Notes: generated from the sequence alone by a model not told the origin. Shown: positions 27,838 through 36,429, counted from the stretch's first letter. The stretch is DNA of 64,000 nucleotides from Mangrovibacterium lignilyticum (GCF_010882175.1 NZ_WKLH01000001.1:1510021-1574020), one strand, 5' to 3'. Made by a program: numbers and translations.

Positions 27838-28458
27838 CTAATAAAAAATTTGTTCATTGTTGGCTGTTTTGGGATCATGAAATATCCTTTCGTTAATGAA
27901 TTTGTCAATTTCAATTTCTGTGATCCCATATTTTTTTAACCGTTGCTTTATGATCTTTAGATCATTACCAAGTTTTAACATCGCTGAATTATACTCATCT
28001 TCCAGTTTGTTAAACCTGATCTCTTCGGGGGTATATTTATTTGGAAGGTTTAGAATGTCATTGACTTTGTAGTTCATAGGAAGGGCGATGCTTCGAAGGA
28101 TTGTAAAATCTTCAAAGTAACAGGTTTCCACATCTATTGTATGACCATTGTAGGTAAGGAACCAATCACCAATAGAGATCGTTGACGTTCGGGAGATGCA
28201 TGTATCAGCCATATCCTTCAGATAAAGCAAAGACATTTCAAATTTGACAGGACCAAATGCCTCGCAATACAGCGTCTTTTTCGAACCTGCGGTTACAAAA
28301 ATTACCTCATCTGTTTTCACCGTGACTTCCAGCCTTCGTTTATATCCCTCAACCTTTGAAGGAATAGAAGCATTCAGAAACTTTATCGTATCCCTTAGTT
28401 CTATTGTTTTGCACTTGAACGAGGCTTTTATGGGCTTGGGTACATCTTTTGATTTCAT
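27838..28458 (-). CDS. Hypothetical protein, convergent to BREX
   Basis: 206 aa from ATG 28458 (the frame extends to 28521, but the extra 21 residues look non-coding). The first ~110 residues are strand-rich (FKCKTIELRDTIKFLNASIP, RRLEVTVKTDEVIFVTAGSKKTLYCEAFGP) with a faint resemblance to a sliding-clamp fold. The C-terminal 70 residues are helical (YNSAMLKLGNDLKIIKQRLKKYG). No family recognised. It faces brxL with 50 bp between stops, and I see no clear terminator there. Confidence 0.55.
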   Translation of the reverse strand: MKSKDVPKPIKASFKCKTIELRDTIKFLNASIPSKVEGYKRRLEVTVKTDEVIFVTAGSKKTLYCEAFGPVKFEMSLLYLKDMADTCISRTSTISIGDWFLTYNGHTIDVETCYFEDFTILRSIALPMNYKVNDILNLPNKYTPEEIRFNKLEDEYNSAMLKLGNDLKIIKQRLKKYGITEIEIDKFINERIFHDPKTANNEQIFY

Positions 28459-28582
28459 AGTGGTTGGTTTACACTTGTCAAGACATATTCTTTGCAGGTG
28501 AGTAGCGCTGCATAGGGTCATAAAACTAATTAAAGAATTTATAGAATCTTGATATCATCCTATAGAACATACCTATTTTTAT

Positions 28583-28590
28583 TATATTTG
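28583..28590 (+). promoter_or_regulatory. Candidate -7 promoter element (TATATTTG)
   Basis: Perfect match to the Bacteroidota -7 consensus TAnnTTTG, 76 bp upstream of the Cys-triplet gene on its strand. A convincing -33 box is not visible at the usual distance, so this is a candidate only. Confidence 0.4.
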
Positions 28591-28666
28591 AATATGTCCG
28601 TGCTGATTGTCAAAACTGGTAGTAGGCTTGAAAGAACTGACTTTTTGAAATCATCTAAAAAATCAA

Positions 28667-29404
28667 ATGACATCTATCCCTGACGAGAATGGAAATATCG
28701 ATTGCCTTTATTGCATCAATTGTACTAATTGTGAACATTGTGTTGGGTGTATTAATTGCAACAATTGCACAGGTTGCATTACTTGTGAAGGATGTAATAA
28801 CTGTATTAAATCAAAAGAATGCAGAAACTGTGAGAATTGTAAGCATTGTCTAACATGCAAGGGGTGTTCAGACTGCATCTATTGCCAAGGAGCGATTTTC
28901 AAATTTAATTTGTGGGGATATAAAGACTATTTAGTATGCGATAGAGAACATTTAACTTTTCCAAATAAAGGAAGATGCCAATATTCAAATAAGATAGAAT
29001 CGTTCTTTCTCTTGAACGGAATAGTCCCATATAAAAGAACCCCAAAGAACACAGAATTCAAGAAAAAGCCAGTTCGGGAATTAGTTAAAGATGTTGATTG
29101 GCCTTGGGACCACGATGAAATTCAAAGTTTATTTTATTCTCAGGGGATTCAAATCGCTTGGAATATCGGGAAGCATTATGGGAAATACTGGATTACAACG
29201 GGTAATTTTAGAGCTAGCTGTACACTCCATGATTTATCCTTATTTTTAATTCTAAACAAATTTACAATTTCAGAAACAGATGTTTTTGAGTTCGCTGGAT
29301 ACAAGCATCGTCCCTCTTATTTCAATCTGCATGAGTTCTTTGTTGAATTTGTCGCCAACGTAGATATATCTAGACTTGAAGCCTATACAAACAAGGAGAG
29401 TTGA
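28667..29404 (+). CDS. Cysteine-triplet repeat protein
   Basis: 245 aa. Every third residue from 13 to 73 is cysteine, with Ser at 49 the only exception: 20 cysteines in 21 phased positions (for example CINCNNCTGCITC). The middle position is mostly Asn, Gly, His or Thr. Such perfect three-residue phasing suggests an extended solenoid or metal/Fe-S-loading scaffold, not a zinc finger. Residues about 95-240 form a separate domain without repeats (DVDWPWDHDEIQSLFYSQGIQIAW, then ITTGNFRASCTLHDLSLFL). It is 3 bp upstream of the WG-repeat gene, so the two are co-transcribed. Function unknown; the family is not recognised. Confidence 0.7.
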   Translation: MTSIPDENGNIDCLYCINCTNCEHCVGCINCNNCTGCITCEGCNNCIKSKECRNCENCKHCLTCKGCSDCIYCQGAIFKFNLWGYKDYLVCDREHLTFPNKGRCQYSNKIESFFLLNGIVPYKRTPKNTEFKKKPVRELVKDVDWPWDHDEIQSLFYSQGIQIAWNIGKHYGKYWITTGNFRASCTLHDLSLFLILNKFTISETDVFEFAGYKHRPSYFNLHEFFVEFVANVDISRLEAYTNKES

Positions 29405-29407
29405 GAT

Positions 29408-30757
29408 ATGAATATTATAGGTTGTTATGTCGAAATTGTAAAGGAAGAAACTCGCTTGAATAGATTCAATTTATATAAAAAGGCTAAATGGCCAAATGAG
29501 GAGATAAGAAGAAAAGCGAGTGAAGATGAATGGGATTTTTACGGATTTAAACCTGTAAAAGGAAATATCGGAGAGGCCGTGGGAATAGTTGAAAATGATT
29601 TGTTCGAAGAAAATATTTACATAATATTGATCCTCGAAATGTTTTATGTTCCCATATCTGAAAAAAATTTAAAACTCATTTCAGAAGTAGATTATCTTAG
29701 AAGGAAAAAGGAAGAGGTTACGTTCGTAAAAGCATCTGAGGGATACATTACTCAGGATAAAGATCTTCTGTTTTCTGTTGTTGCAAAAAATGGACTCTTC
29801 GGTTTTAAAGATAATCTAGGAAATCTCATTACTGAATATAGATACGAATTGGCCGCTCCGTTTAAAGAAGGTAGAGCCTTAATCCGAGATAGTAATTACA
29901 TGGGATACATTAATTACGAAGGATGCGAAATAATAAGTCCAATTTTTGAAGACGCTAACACTTTTCACGAAAAACGTGCAATAGTTAAAACCTCTAAATA
30001 TTTTTCGATTAATAACATAGGCGAAGCCACCTCTGCAAAATATGATTACATGCAAGACTACAATGATGGTTTGTCTGCAGTATCCTTATCTCGCAAATGG
30101 GGTTTTGTCGATTTGGACGGCAACTTAAAAATACCGTTAGTTTATGACTGGGTTTTTAACTTTCATCACAAAATAGCAATAGTGCAAAAGGAGTCAAAAT
30201 ATGGTGCAATTAATATTCATGGACACGAAATTCTCCCTTGTAAATATGATTTTATTGGAGGTACGTCTCAAGATGGATGTTTTGCCGCTAAAAAAGGAAA
30301 ATTTTGGATGCTTGTCTCTCCAAATGGAGCGGAACTCACAGACATATTATATGAATCATTGTTTGCATACTCAAATAATCTTTTTGCAGCCCAAAAAGAT
30401 GGCAAATACGGCTTCGTAAATAGTATAAATGAAACAATAATTCCATTTATATACAACAAAGCTAATGTGTTCATTGACGGCATTGCGATGGTGAAAAAAG
30501 ATAATAAAACGGGATACATTGATCCCAACAACAATATTGTGATTCCATTCGACTACGAGGAAGGAGAACAACAATCATGCGGACTTTTCTGCGTTAAAAA
30601 AAAGAACAGATGGGGGTGTATCGATCGCTCTGGCAAGATCATCATTCCGTTTAAATTAGATGAAAGTTGCTATTTCATTCACGATTTAGCGGAGATATCT
30701 ATTAATGGTGAGTTTTGGCTAGTAAACAATCGTGGAAGTTTTATTAGACAATTATAG
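29408..30757 (+). CDS. WG-repeat protein
   Basis: 449 aa. From about residue 120 to the end there are at least eight WG-type repeats: GLFGFKDNLGNLI, MGYINYEGCEII, WGFVDLDGNLKIP, YGAINIHGHEIL, YGFVNSINETIIP, TGYIDPNNNIVIP, WGCIDRSGKIIIP. Each ends in an 'IP/L-x-Y/F' strand, typical of a beta-propeller-like WG domain. The first ~115 residues form a distinct N-terminal domain. WG proteins occur in predicted conflict systems and in secreted proteins; no signal peptide is visible here. It follows the Cys-triplet gene by 3 bp. Confidence 0.85.
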   Translation: MNIIGCYVEIVKEETRLNRFNLYKKAKWPNEEIRRKASEDEWDFYGFKPVKGNIGEAVGIVENDLFEENIYIILILEMFYVPISEKNLKLISEVDYLRRKKEEVTFVKASEGYITQDKDLLFSVVAKNGLFGFKDNLGNLITEYRYELAAPFKEGRALIRDSNYMGYINYEGCEIISPIFEDANTFHEKRAIVKTSKYFSINNIGEATSAKYDYMQDYNDGLSAVSLSRKWGFVDLDGNLKIPLVYDWVFNFHHKIAIVQKESKYGAINIHGHEILPCKYDFIGGTSQDGCFAAKKGKFWMLVSPNGAELTDILYESLFAYSNNLFAAQKDGKYGFVNSINETIIPFIYNKANVFIDGIAMVKKDNKTGYIDPNNNIVIPFDYEEGEQQSCGLFCVKKKNRWGCIDRSGKIIIPFKLDESCYFIHDLAEISINGEFWLVNNRGSFIRQL

Positions 30758-30793
30758 CAAGTAAAATTATTAAAGTAAAAATCTAGTTGACAT

Positions 30794-31270
30794 ATGGAAA
30801 CAAAAGAAATAATAGCAGTTAAAGAATCTTGTAAAGGAAATCGAAAATCATTGTTTGAAATCGCTCCATGGGGAATCGATTTCGACTTACCTATCGGAAG
30901 ATTCTTGGGTGTCTTTGAGATCGCCCTATTACAAAATGGGTTCACAAAATTGAATGAGTACAGCAATGAACGTAGAAAAGTCTATTTAAATGGCAATCAA
31001 ATATTCCAACTCTCAAGGAATGAAACAGGAGTTACAGAAGTTGTTAGAATTTATGCCTACAATGGGTATGATGAGCAACTAATGGATTTCATGAATATTC
31101 TGAATCAACTAGTGGAAACGTATGGGGCTCCTCACGAATGGTTGGAAATTGACGACAACATCACAGCTGCTTGTTCTTGGGACGCAAGGAATGGTAATTG
31201 TTTATCAGTTGGGTTTAATTGCAGTTCAAATGAAATAGTCTTAAAATACTTAAAAAATCAGTATCAGTAA
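30794..31270 (+). CDS. Hypothetical protein
   Basis: 158 aa, family not recognised. Predicted alpha/beta, with FEIAPWGIDFDLPIGRFLGVFEIALLQNGF near the N-terminus and a C-terminal SVGFNCSSNEIVLKYLKNQYQ. No signal peptide or membrane segment. It lies 36 bp after the WG-repeat gene on the same strand and may be part of that transcript. This small cluster has lower GC than BREX, suggesting a separate acquisition. Confidence 0.55.
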   Translation: METKEIIAVKESCKGNRKSLFEIAPWGIDFDLPIGRFLGVFEIALLQNGFTKLNEYSNERRKVYLNGNQIFQLSRNETGVTEVVRIYAYNGYDEQLMDFMNILNQLVETYGAPHEWLEIDDNITAACSWDARNGNCLSVGFNCSSNEIVLKYLKNQYQ

Positions 31271-31399
31271 AATTCAAAGACTTAACAAAATAGATTAATT
31301 CAGGCCGTTCAATTATACAAAACCGAGTATTAAGCATAATGCTAAATTGAGAGTTTGTTGTATAATTAAAGATCAGTAAGAAAAAAAACCGAAGTCAAT

Positions 31400-31942
31400 A
31401 TGGAAAGATTAAAAAGGACAAAACTAAATATAGTGATTTTTGGCATCTCCTGGCTAGTATTTCCACCGCTTTTCCTTTATCTATCAATAAAATGGAAAAA
31501 GCCCAAAATTTTTGGCCGAATTATCCTGACCATCTTTGCCCCAATTTCATTGATTTTACTGATGACAACAACCGTATACGGGTACTCTTACTATTACCAT
31601 TATATCAAAAGAGGAAGTAGAGCTGAAATAGAGGAAAGTACTGGCATCGACTTCCCTGGATTTAAAACTATAAAAGAAAGACAACTGCAAGGCTCTATCG
31701 GGTTCAACGGAGACTTCAACATGACACGGACTGTTCAAATAGATACAGCATACATTGATGGCATCCTCAACGCCATTAATAATACCCAACTAAATGATTC
31801 CGTTCCACCGAATGTTTTTAAAGGATGGGATACAAGAAGTACGGATAAGATATCATTTCACTATCTGGATAAACAAGACTACATTGATTTCACTATAGAA
31901 AGAGAAACGGGACTAATGGATATAAAGTTTGGCAGTTACTAA
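31400..31942 (+). CDS. Hypothetical membrane protein
   Basis: 180 aa. Two hydrophobic segments (about residues 10-27 and 38-60) separated by a short basic loop (IKWKKPKIFGR), then a soluble domain of about 115 residues (IEESTGIDFPGFKTIKER ... DFTIERETGLMDIKFG). The positive-inside rule would put the loop in the cytoplasm and the C-terminal domain outside it. No family recognised. It is 129 bp from the previous gene, so it may have its own promoter. Confidence 0.6.
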   Translation: MERLKRTKLNIVIFGISWLVFPPLFLYLSIKWKKPKIFGRIILTIFAPISLILLMTTTVYGYSYYYHYIKRGSRAEIEESTGIDFPGFKTIKERQLQGSIGFNGDFNMTRTVQIDTAYIDGILNAINNTQLNDSVPPNVFKGWDTRSTDKISFHYLDKQDYIDFTIERETGLMDIKFGSY

Positions 31943-32118
31943 CCTTTGAACTGGGCAAACTAAAGGTCTATCCTTCAAAATTATCACCTAGGTTTATGCC
32001 TTCTTGTTATTGAGACTTATCAGATTAGTTTACATTCGAAAGTGGTAGAAGAATGTTGAATACGACTTACTTTATTCGTAAATTAAAAGGCTGTATTCTA
32101 CAAACTAACCTTTGAATT

Positions 32119-32949
32119 ATGACACTACATGAAGCCATTTACAAATTGTTGACTGAGAAAAACAGATGGATGTCAACACAAGAAATCGCAAATGAACTAA
32201 ATACCAACAAGTGGTACTCCAAGAAAGATGGCTCTCTTATAACGGCTTTTCAGATACATGGTAGAACTAAAAACTATAAAGACCTATTTGAACGCAATGG
32301 TGCACTAGTTGGTGTAAAAGGTAAGGCTAATCAAATTGTAGTGTCAGCCCCCAAGAGTAGTTCTGGCAGGAATCTTACTCCGATTAATAATTCATCGCTA
32401 GACATTCATCTTGTTGAGAAAGTTTTAATGAATGAAAATAACTTTAAGCCTGCAAACAAAATAGAAGAGTTGGTTCCCAACCGACCTGGTGTATACTGCA
32501 TTCGGATAAAAGAGGTCTCATTGCTATCTGAACCATTCAGAAAGATACTAAACGAAAGAGGACACAATATTATTTATATAGGCATTGCTTCACAGAATCT
32601 TAGAACAAGGTTCTTCAATCAAGAACTAAATGCAATCGGGCATGGCACATTTTTCAGGAGCCTTGGAGCTGTTCTCGGGTATAAACCTCCTGTTGGCTCA
32701 TTACTAGGAAAAAGAAATAAGAGAAATTACAAATTCAGCAATTCCGATGAATGCCAAATTATTGACTGGATAAAAAACAACATAATCGTCAACTGGCAGG
32801 AATATGACAAAGAATTAGATGAATTTGAGTCCGAATTAATCGTAAAGTATCTGCCACTTTTAAATCTTGCGAAAAACCCAGCAGCTTCAGATAAGCTAAA
32901 AGCCCTTCGTGCAGAATGTGTAAGTATTGCAAATACAATTAACAAATGA
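32119..32949 (+). CDS. HARE-HTH plus GIY-YIG nuclease-like protein
   Basis: 276 aa. Residues 1-75 are a HARE-HTH winged helix (LHEAIYKLLTEKNRWMSTQEIANELNTNKWY, TAFQIHGRTKNYKDLFE), a domain proposed to read modified DNA. Residues about 122-250 look like a GIY-YIG nuclease: GVYCIRI (124-130), NIIYIGIAS (150-158), an Arg at 162-164 (LRTRF), and the metal-binding Glu in FESELIVKYLPLLNLAKN (about 237-253). The pairing fits a restriction endonuclease directed at modified or unmodified DNA, consistent with the defence island. Activity is inferred. It has no adjacent methyltransferase. Confidence 0.75.
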   Translation: MTLHEAIYKLLTEKNRWMSTQEIANELNTNKWYSKKDGSLITAFQIHGRTKNYKDLFERNGALVGVKGKANQIVVSAPKSSSGRNLTPINNSSLDIHLVEKVLMNENNFKPANKIEELVPNRPGVYCIRIKEVSLLSEPFRKILNERGHNIIYIGIASQNLRTRFFNQELNAIGHGTFFRSLGAVLGYKPPVGSLLGKRNKRNYKFSNSDECQIIDWIKNNIIVNWQEYDKELDEFESELIVKYLPLLNLAKNPAASDKLKALRAECVSIANTINK

Positions 32950-33457
32950 ATACTCCACCCGATTAAAGGTTAACCATTCGGCCAATCCCGTCTTATTTTT
33001 GTAGACCGAGTAGTTTTCTTTCAAAGTTTCTCTAAAATGTTCGGAGAACTTTGAGAGATTTAGGAGTGACTTTGGCTTGTTGGGTTGAACTTATGGGGCA
33101 GCAGTTTCCTAGAAGCCCCTCCTGGCTGAAGGTAGATTTTGTTTCACAAATTACTATGTCTTATAGAAAAGTTTCCATTATTTTTTGTGAAACAACATGC
33201 AAATCAAGGGGCCTGGTGATGATTTTTTACCGATTCTATCCCATTTTAACGCTTGTCCTATTTTAATCTTGTAGAAACAATTTTTAGGATACAATATGAC
33301 CATGAAATCATCCTAATCTAACTCAAAGAATTAAGATTGGAAATTATTATGTCGGTCGGACGACTATGGGTACAACTATTGCTCTGAAACGCTTGCGAAA
33401 AAGGAGGTACGAGGCTATGCTCACCTATTACGAAAAACTTACCCCACATCACAGTGT
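32950..33457. other. Intergenic region with dispersed repeat copy 4
   Basis: No gene; short frames at 33051-33266 and 33366-33548 overlap repeat and intron-remnant sequence and are rejected. It holds repeat copy 4 (33139-33195) and leads into the group II intron remnant. Confidence 0.55.
33139..33195. repeat. Dispersed repeat family, copy 4 (short)
   Basis: TTGTTTCACAAATTACTAT (33139-33157) and the inverted TTTTTTGTGAAACAA (33181-33195) are only ~23 bp apart, so this copy is a near-complete hairpin without the interior seen in copies 2 and 3. Confidence 0.6.
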
Positions 33458-33492
33458 ACCGCCCTATACGAGACCCGTACATGCGGTGGTGT
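33458..33492 (+). ncRNA. Group II intron domain V remnant
   Basis: The 33-nt segment ACCGCC...GGTGGT folds into a stem-loop (ACCGC/GCGGTGGT ends, internal GTAC region) and reads like the bacterial group II intron domain V of the CCGTATACGAGACCCGTACGTACGG type, with a CGC triad. The bases GGTGGTGT that normally precede GAGAGG and domain VI end at 33492. The continuation is found after the IS110 element at 34748. No reverse transcriptase frame is present. Testable against Rfam Intron_gpII. Confidence 0.6.
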
Positions 33493-33548
33493 CGTTAGTT
33501 TGTACTCAAAGGATTTCAATGGTAAAGTTAATTGATCTATACCTTTGA

Positions 33549-33705
33549 TAAAAAGCTCCATCTGCTGCGCTAACTTTGCGGTGGTGTTAGATAAAATCTA
33601 ACTCTCATATTAAGGACAGCAGATTTATTGAGTTGAAGCCAGAGAGTATATAGGGCAGAACCCATTATCACGATGTTAGCCACTCAATGCGGAGCATAAA
33701 ACAAA
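33549..33705 (+). ncRNA. Candidate IS110 bridge RNA region
   Basis: Non-coding left end of the IS, about 157 nt directly upstream of the transposase. It contains a perfect hairpin, GTTAGAT (33586-33592) / ATCTAAC (33596-33602), and further GC-richer segments (GCTGCGCTAACTTTGCGGTGGTG). In IS110 elements this region encodes a bridge RNA whose loops pair with target and donor. GCGGTGGTGT occurs both here (33578-33587) and at the insertion point in the intron (33483-33492), a possible guide/target match. Confidence 0.5.
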
Positions 33706-34722
33706 ATGTTTATGCAAGTATATGGAATTGATTTATCAATGGAAAAGTTTGATGTTAGCTTTATCGGAATCAATGGAAAAGCGAAGAGCAAACAAGTGAA
33801 CAATAGTCTGGCAGCGATTTCCAAATTTTTAATGACTCTACCCGACGATTGTGTATTATGTGCTGAGCATACAGGCGTTTATGGAGAGATGTTGGTTTTC
33901 TTATGCACCATGATGAACATTCGGATTGCACTTGTTCCAGGCTATACAATTAAGCATAGTTTTGGAATGACCAAAGGCAAATCAGATCCGATTGATTCTT
34001 TGAGAATTCGGGAATATGGAGAGCGATTTGCAGATAAGCTGACCTTTGTCACTGCAGAGAGTGAAAACATTTCAGAGCTTACACAATTGTACGCTCTACG
34101 TGCACAATTAGTAAAAGAACGAAAGGGGCTGCAAACGAGCGAGAAAGGTCATTTTCACCGACCACATCAGAGCATCCATGTTCATCGACATATTCGAACA
34201 ATGTTAGAAGTTCTAGACGTGGAAATAAAAGCGATTGAGCAGGAAATAGAGATTATAATACAATCAGACGATTGCATAAAGGAAAATTATGATCTTGCTC
34301 GAAGTGTTAAAGGAGTTGGTCCGATAATCGCCACTGACTTACTAATCAAAACTGGGAACTTTGAACAAATCGATACGGCGCGTAAAGCTTCTTCCTATGC
34401 AGGGGTTTGTCCTTTTCCCCAATCTTCAGGCAAGATGGTTTCAAAGAGTAAAACCAGTCCTTTTGCCGATAAAAAATTGAAATCTCTATTGTTTATGGGG
34501 GCGAAATCTGCAGTTCAGCACAACAAAGAGTACCAGCTGTATTTTCGAAAGAAGATGCTTGAAGGAAAGCCCTATTACGTGATAATGAATAATATTTCGA
34601 ACAAACTTTTACGGACAATCTATAGCGTTGTGAAGAACAAAACGCCGTACAAACAAGATTATATCTGTTTAGATCCCAGAACAAGAAAAAATAAAAATAG
34701 CTTCTCAGAAAAAGTGGCTTGA
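33706..34722 (+). CDS. IS110-family transposase (DEDD recombinase)
   Basis: 338 aa. The N-terminal RuvC-like DEDD domain has YGIDLSMEKFDVSF (D9), CAEHTGVYGEML (E near 59) and KGKSDPIDSLRIREYG (Asp pair near 100). The C-terminal Tnp_20 domain has SVKGVGPIIATDLLIKTGNFEQI, ASYAGVCPFPQSSGKMV (the catalytic Ser region) and LKSLLFMGAKSAV. The length is normal and the frame intact, so the element may be active. Start ATG 33706; an in-frame ATG two codons later is an alternative. Confidence 0.93.
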   Translation: MFMQVYGIDLSMEKFDVSFIGINGKAKSKQVNNSLAAISKFLMTLPDDCVLCAEHTGVYGEMLVFLCTMMNIRIALVPGYTIKHSFGMTKGKSDPIDSLRIREYGERFADKLTFVTAESENISELTQLYALRAQLVKERKGLQTSEKGHFHRPHQSIHVHRHIRTMLEVLDVEIKAIEQEIEIIIQSDDCIKENYDLARSVKGVGPIIATDLLIKTGNFEQIDTARKASSYAGVCPFPQSSGKMVSKSKTSPFADKKLKSLLFMGAKSAVQHNKEYQLYFRKKMLEGKPYYVIMNNISNKLLRTIYSVVKNKTPYKQDYICLDPRTRKNKNSFSEKVA

Positions 34723-34747
34723 AAATTTGTTTTTGACTAGAGTATAT

Positions 34748-34797
34748 GAGAGGTTCTCCCTGCTAGTGTTTGCTAGTGGGGTGGCTACTCGATTAAC
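34748..34797 (+). ncRNA. Group II intron domain VI / 3' end remnant
   Basis: Begins GAGAGG, then a 9-bp stem (CCCTGCTAG / CTAGTGGGG, with two G-U wobble pairs that only an RNA would tolerate), then GGCTACTCGATT, the usual 3' end of this intron class. It completes the domain V fragment at 33458-33492 on the other side of the IS110 element. Confidence 0.6.
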
Positions 34798-34809
34798 AGC
34801 TGCCATTTG

Positions 34810-36429
34810 TTATTTGAAGTAAGGATGATGAATTTGAGTTATTTCTCCTTTGTTATTTTCATATTCAATCACTGGTAAAGAATATTCACCTAATAGAAAT
34901 TTCTCCAATTTACTTATAGTAATTGCTTTGTAAACTCCATTGAGCATATAGAACGTTGGCGTATTTATAAAGAAAAGACCTTCTACAGAAAAATCTGTTA
35001 TATCATATTCAGGTATATTATACACAATTTCCAAATGTCCTTGTAATACTTCCTTATTAGCACTAACCCAATTTATTTTTCGCTCTAATTGTGGTTCATA
35101 GGATTTTAAAAAATTAGTATAATCTGTTCGATAGCCAACAGCCTCATATCTTGCTTTATTATATTTAGAATCTACCACAAATATTTTTCTCGTTTTTTCA
35201 TCCACTATTATAAAGTCAATTTCACCCGCCAAATGATTATCTATGTTTAAGTTGTGTTGGCTAGGCCTTTTAAAGGATCTTATATTTCTACAAAATCTAA
35301 TTTTATGTTTATTTAAAACTTTCTCTACATCATCTTCTAGAATCTTATCATGCTCATTACCTTTTTTACTCATAAACCTGACCATACATTTAACATATTT
35401 CCAATTTTCAGGAATTGTGTTCCAACTAATAGCATTTGTAGCTAAAACATGCATAGATTCAGCTATTTTATTCTCCCCAACTAATGCTCTTTCAACACCT
35501 CCAATATTGTATACTAGAATTGGGCGAAACATATATCTTTCTGTGGAGTATGGTTTCAAAATAGCATCCTCTATAGAGAGTTTATTACTTCGGTTCAAAA
35601 TCAGACCATTATAAAAAGCCTTTGCAATTTCTGAATCAATCCCACTTTCTTGAGCTAAATTAGTTGGAAGAACATAGGGTTCAATTGTTTGTAGCTCTGA
35701 TTCACTGAAATGTCGTTTAATCATAAAAATAATCCCTATGGCAAAATCATAATCTATTTTAAAACAAGTATTTATTGCTTGTTTTAAGTCATCACTAGCA
35801 TTTTCATCATGCACGCCACTTTCATAATCAGTTTTTAGCAGGGGAAATATTTCTGAATAAACTCTTCCATAGTGTTTTTGCCATTCGACACCTATCGCAT
35901 GAGAAGCATCAAAATCTACTTTTTGAGCATTGCTAATCATCTTTTGGTATGCTATGTAATCAGCAAACGTATAAATCCAAGTTCCAAGATAAAATAGCCT
36001 TTGTATTTTCTCGTCCATTTCAAGAACATGTTTTCCCGTTGGGAGACTCCCCCAAGACAAATCAATTTCACAACCTTGTTCTAAGATTAATTTCAGTATT
36101 CTACGATATATAGAAAAATCATTTTCATCTACTTCTCCAAATGATTGCCCATTTCTAGTCTTATTCAGGAAATCTAATGACTGTTCATGAAGAAAAAAAG
36201 TATAAAGAAAAAATGAAAGAGAAGTTTCTTCTTGTATCAACTCTCGAAATTCAAGAACCAAGAATTGAAAAGAATCTAAAAGAATATTTTCAACTTCGCT
36301 ACTGTCACTAAACTCATTTTCTCCGTATTTTTCAATGATATATTCAGATAATTTGGTCCAATAAATGCCTATATAAGGTTCATATTCGAACGTTAAAATT
36401 ATATTGCCATAAATATTTAGTCTTGCCAT
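34810..36429 (-). CDS. Large protein with C-terminal PD-(D/E)XK nuclease-like domain
   Basis: 539 aa. A nuclease core is visible at about residues 396-425: HLAGEIDFIIVDEKTRKIFVVDSKYNK gives an Asp, a beta strand, then D-x-K, the PD-(D/E)XK arrangement, with a following helix (YEAVGYRTDYTNFL). The N-terminal ~390 residues are mostly helical and unrecognised. It may be a restriction-type or abortive-infection nuclease. It stands alone on the minus strand between the intron/IS110 complex and the WYL operon, and its codon use is AT-rich. No methyltransferase is adjacent, so self-protection is unclear. Confidence 0.65.
   Translation of the reverse strand: MARLNIYGNIILTFEYEPYIGIYWTKLSEYIIEKYGENEFSDSSEVENILLDSFQFLVLEFRELIQEETSLSFFLYTFFLHEQSLDFLNKTRNGQSFGEVDENDFSIYRRILKLILEQGCEIDLSWGSLPTGKHVLEMDEKIQRLFYLGTWIYTFADYIAYQKMISNAQKVDFDASHAIGVEWQKHYGRVYSEIFPLLKTDYESGVHDENASDDLKQAINTCFKIDYDFAIGIIFMIKRHFSESELQTIEPYVLPTNLAQESGIDSEIAKAFYNGLILNRSNKLSIEDAILKPYSTERYMFRPILVYNIGGVERALVGENKIAESMHVLATNAISWNTIPENWKYVKCMVRFMSKKGNEHDKILEDDVEKVLNKHKIRFCRNIRSFKRPSQHNLNIDNHLAGEIDFIIVDEKTRKIFVVDSKYNKARYEAVGYRTDYTNFLKSYEPQLERKINWVSANKEVLQGHLEIVYNIPEYDITDFSVEGLFFINTPTFYMLNGVYKAITISKLEKFLLGEYSLPVIEYENNKGEITQIHHPYFK

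Larger units (their letters stand above)
33493..34747 (+). mobile_element. IS110-family insertion sequence
   Basis: About 1255 bp. The boundaries are inferred from the interrupted intron: GGTGGTGT on the left and GAGAGG on the right normally join. The transposase gene has 213 bp of non-coding sequence before it and 25 bp after it, the IS110-group layout with a long left end. No terminal inverted repeats are seen, as expected for IS110. Boundaries are accurate to about 2 bp, since IS110 recombines at a 2-bp core. Confidence 0.75.

Noticed and set aside
33366-33548. 60-aa frame before the transposase
   Set aside because: Covers the domain V hairpin and crosses the inferred left IS110 boundary, so it cannot be an ancestral gene.
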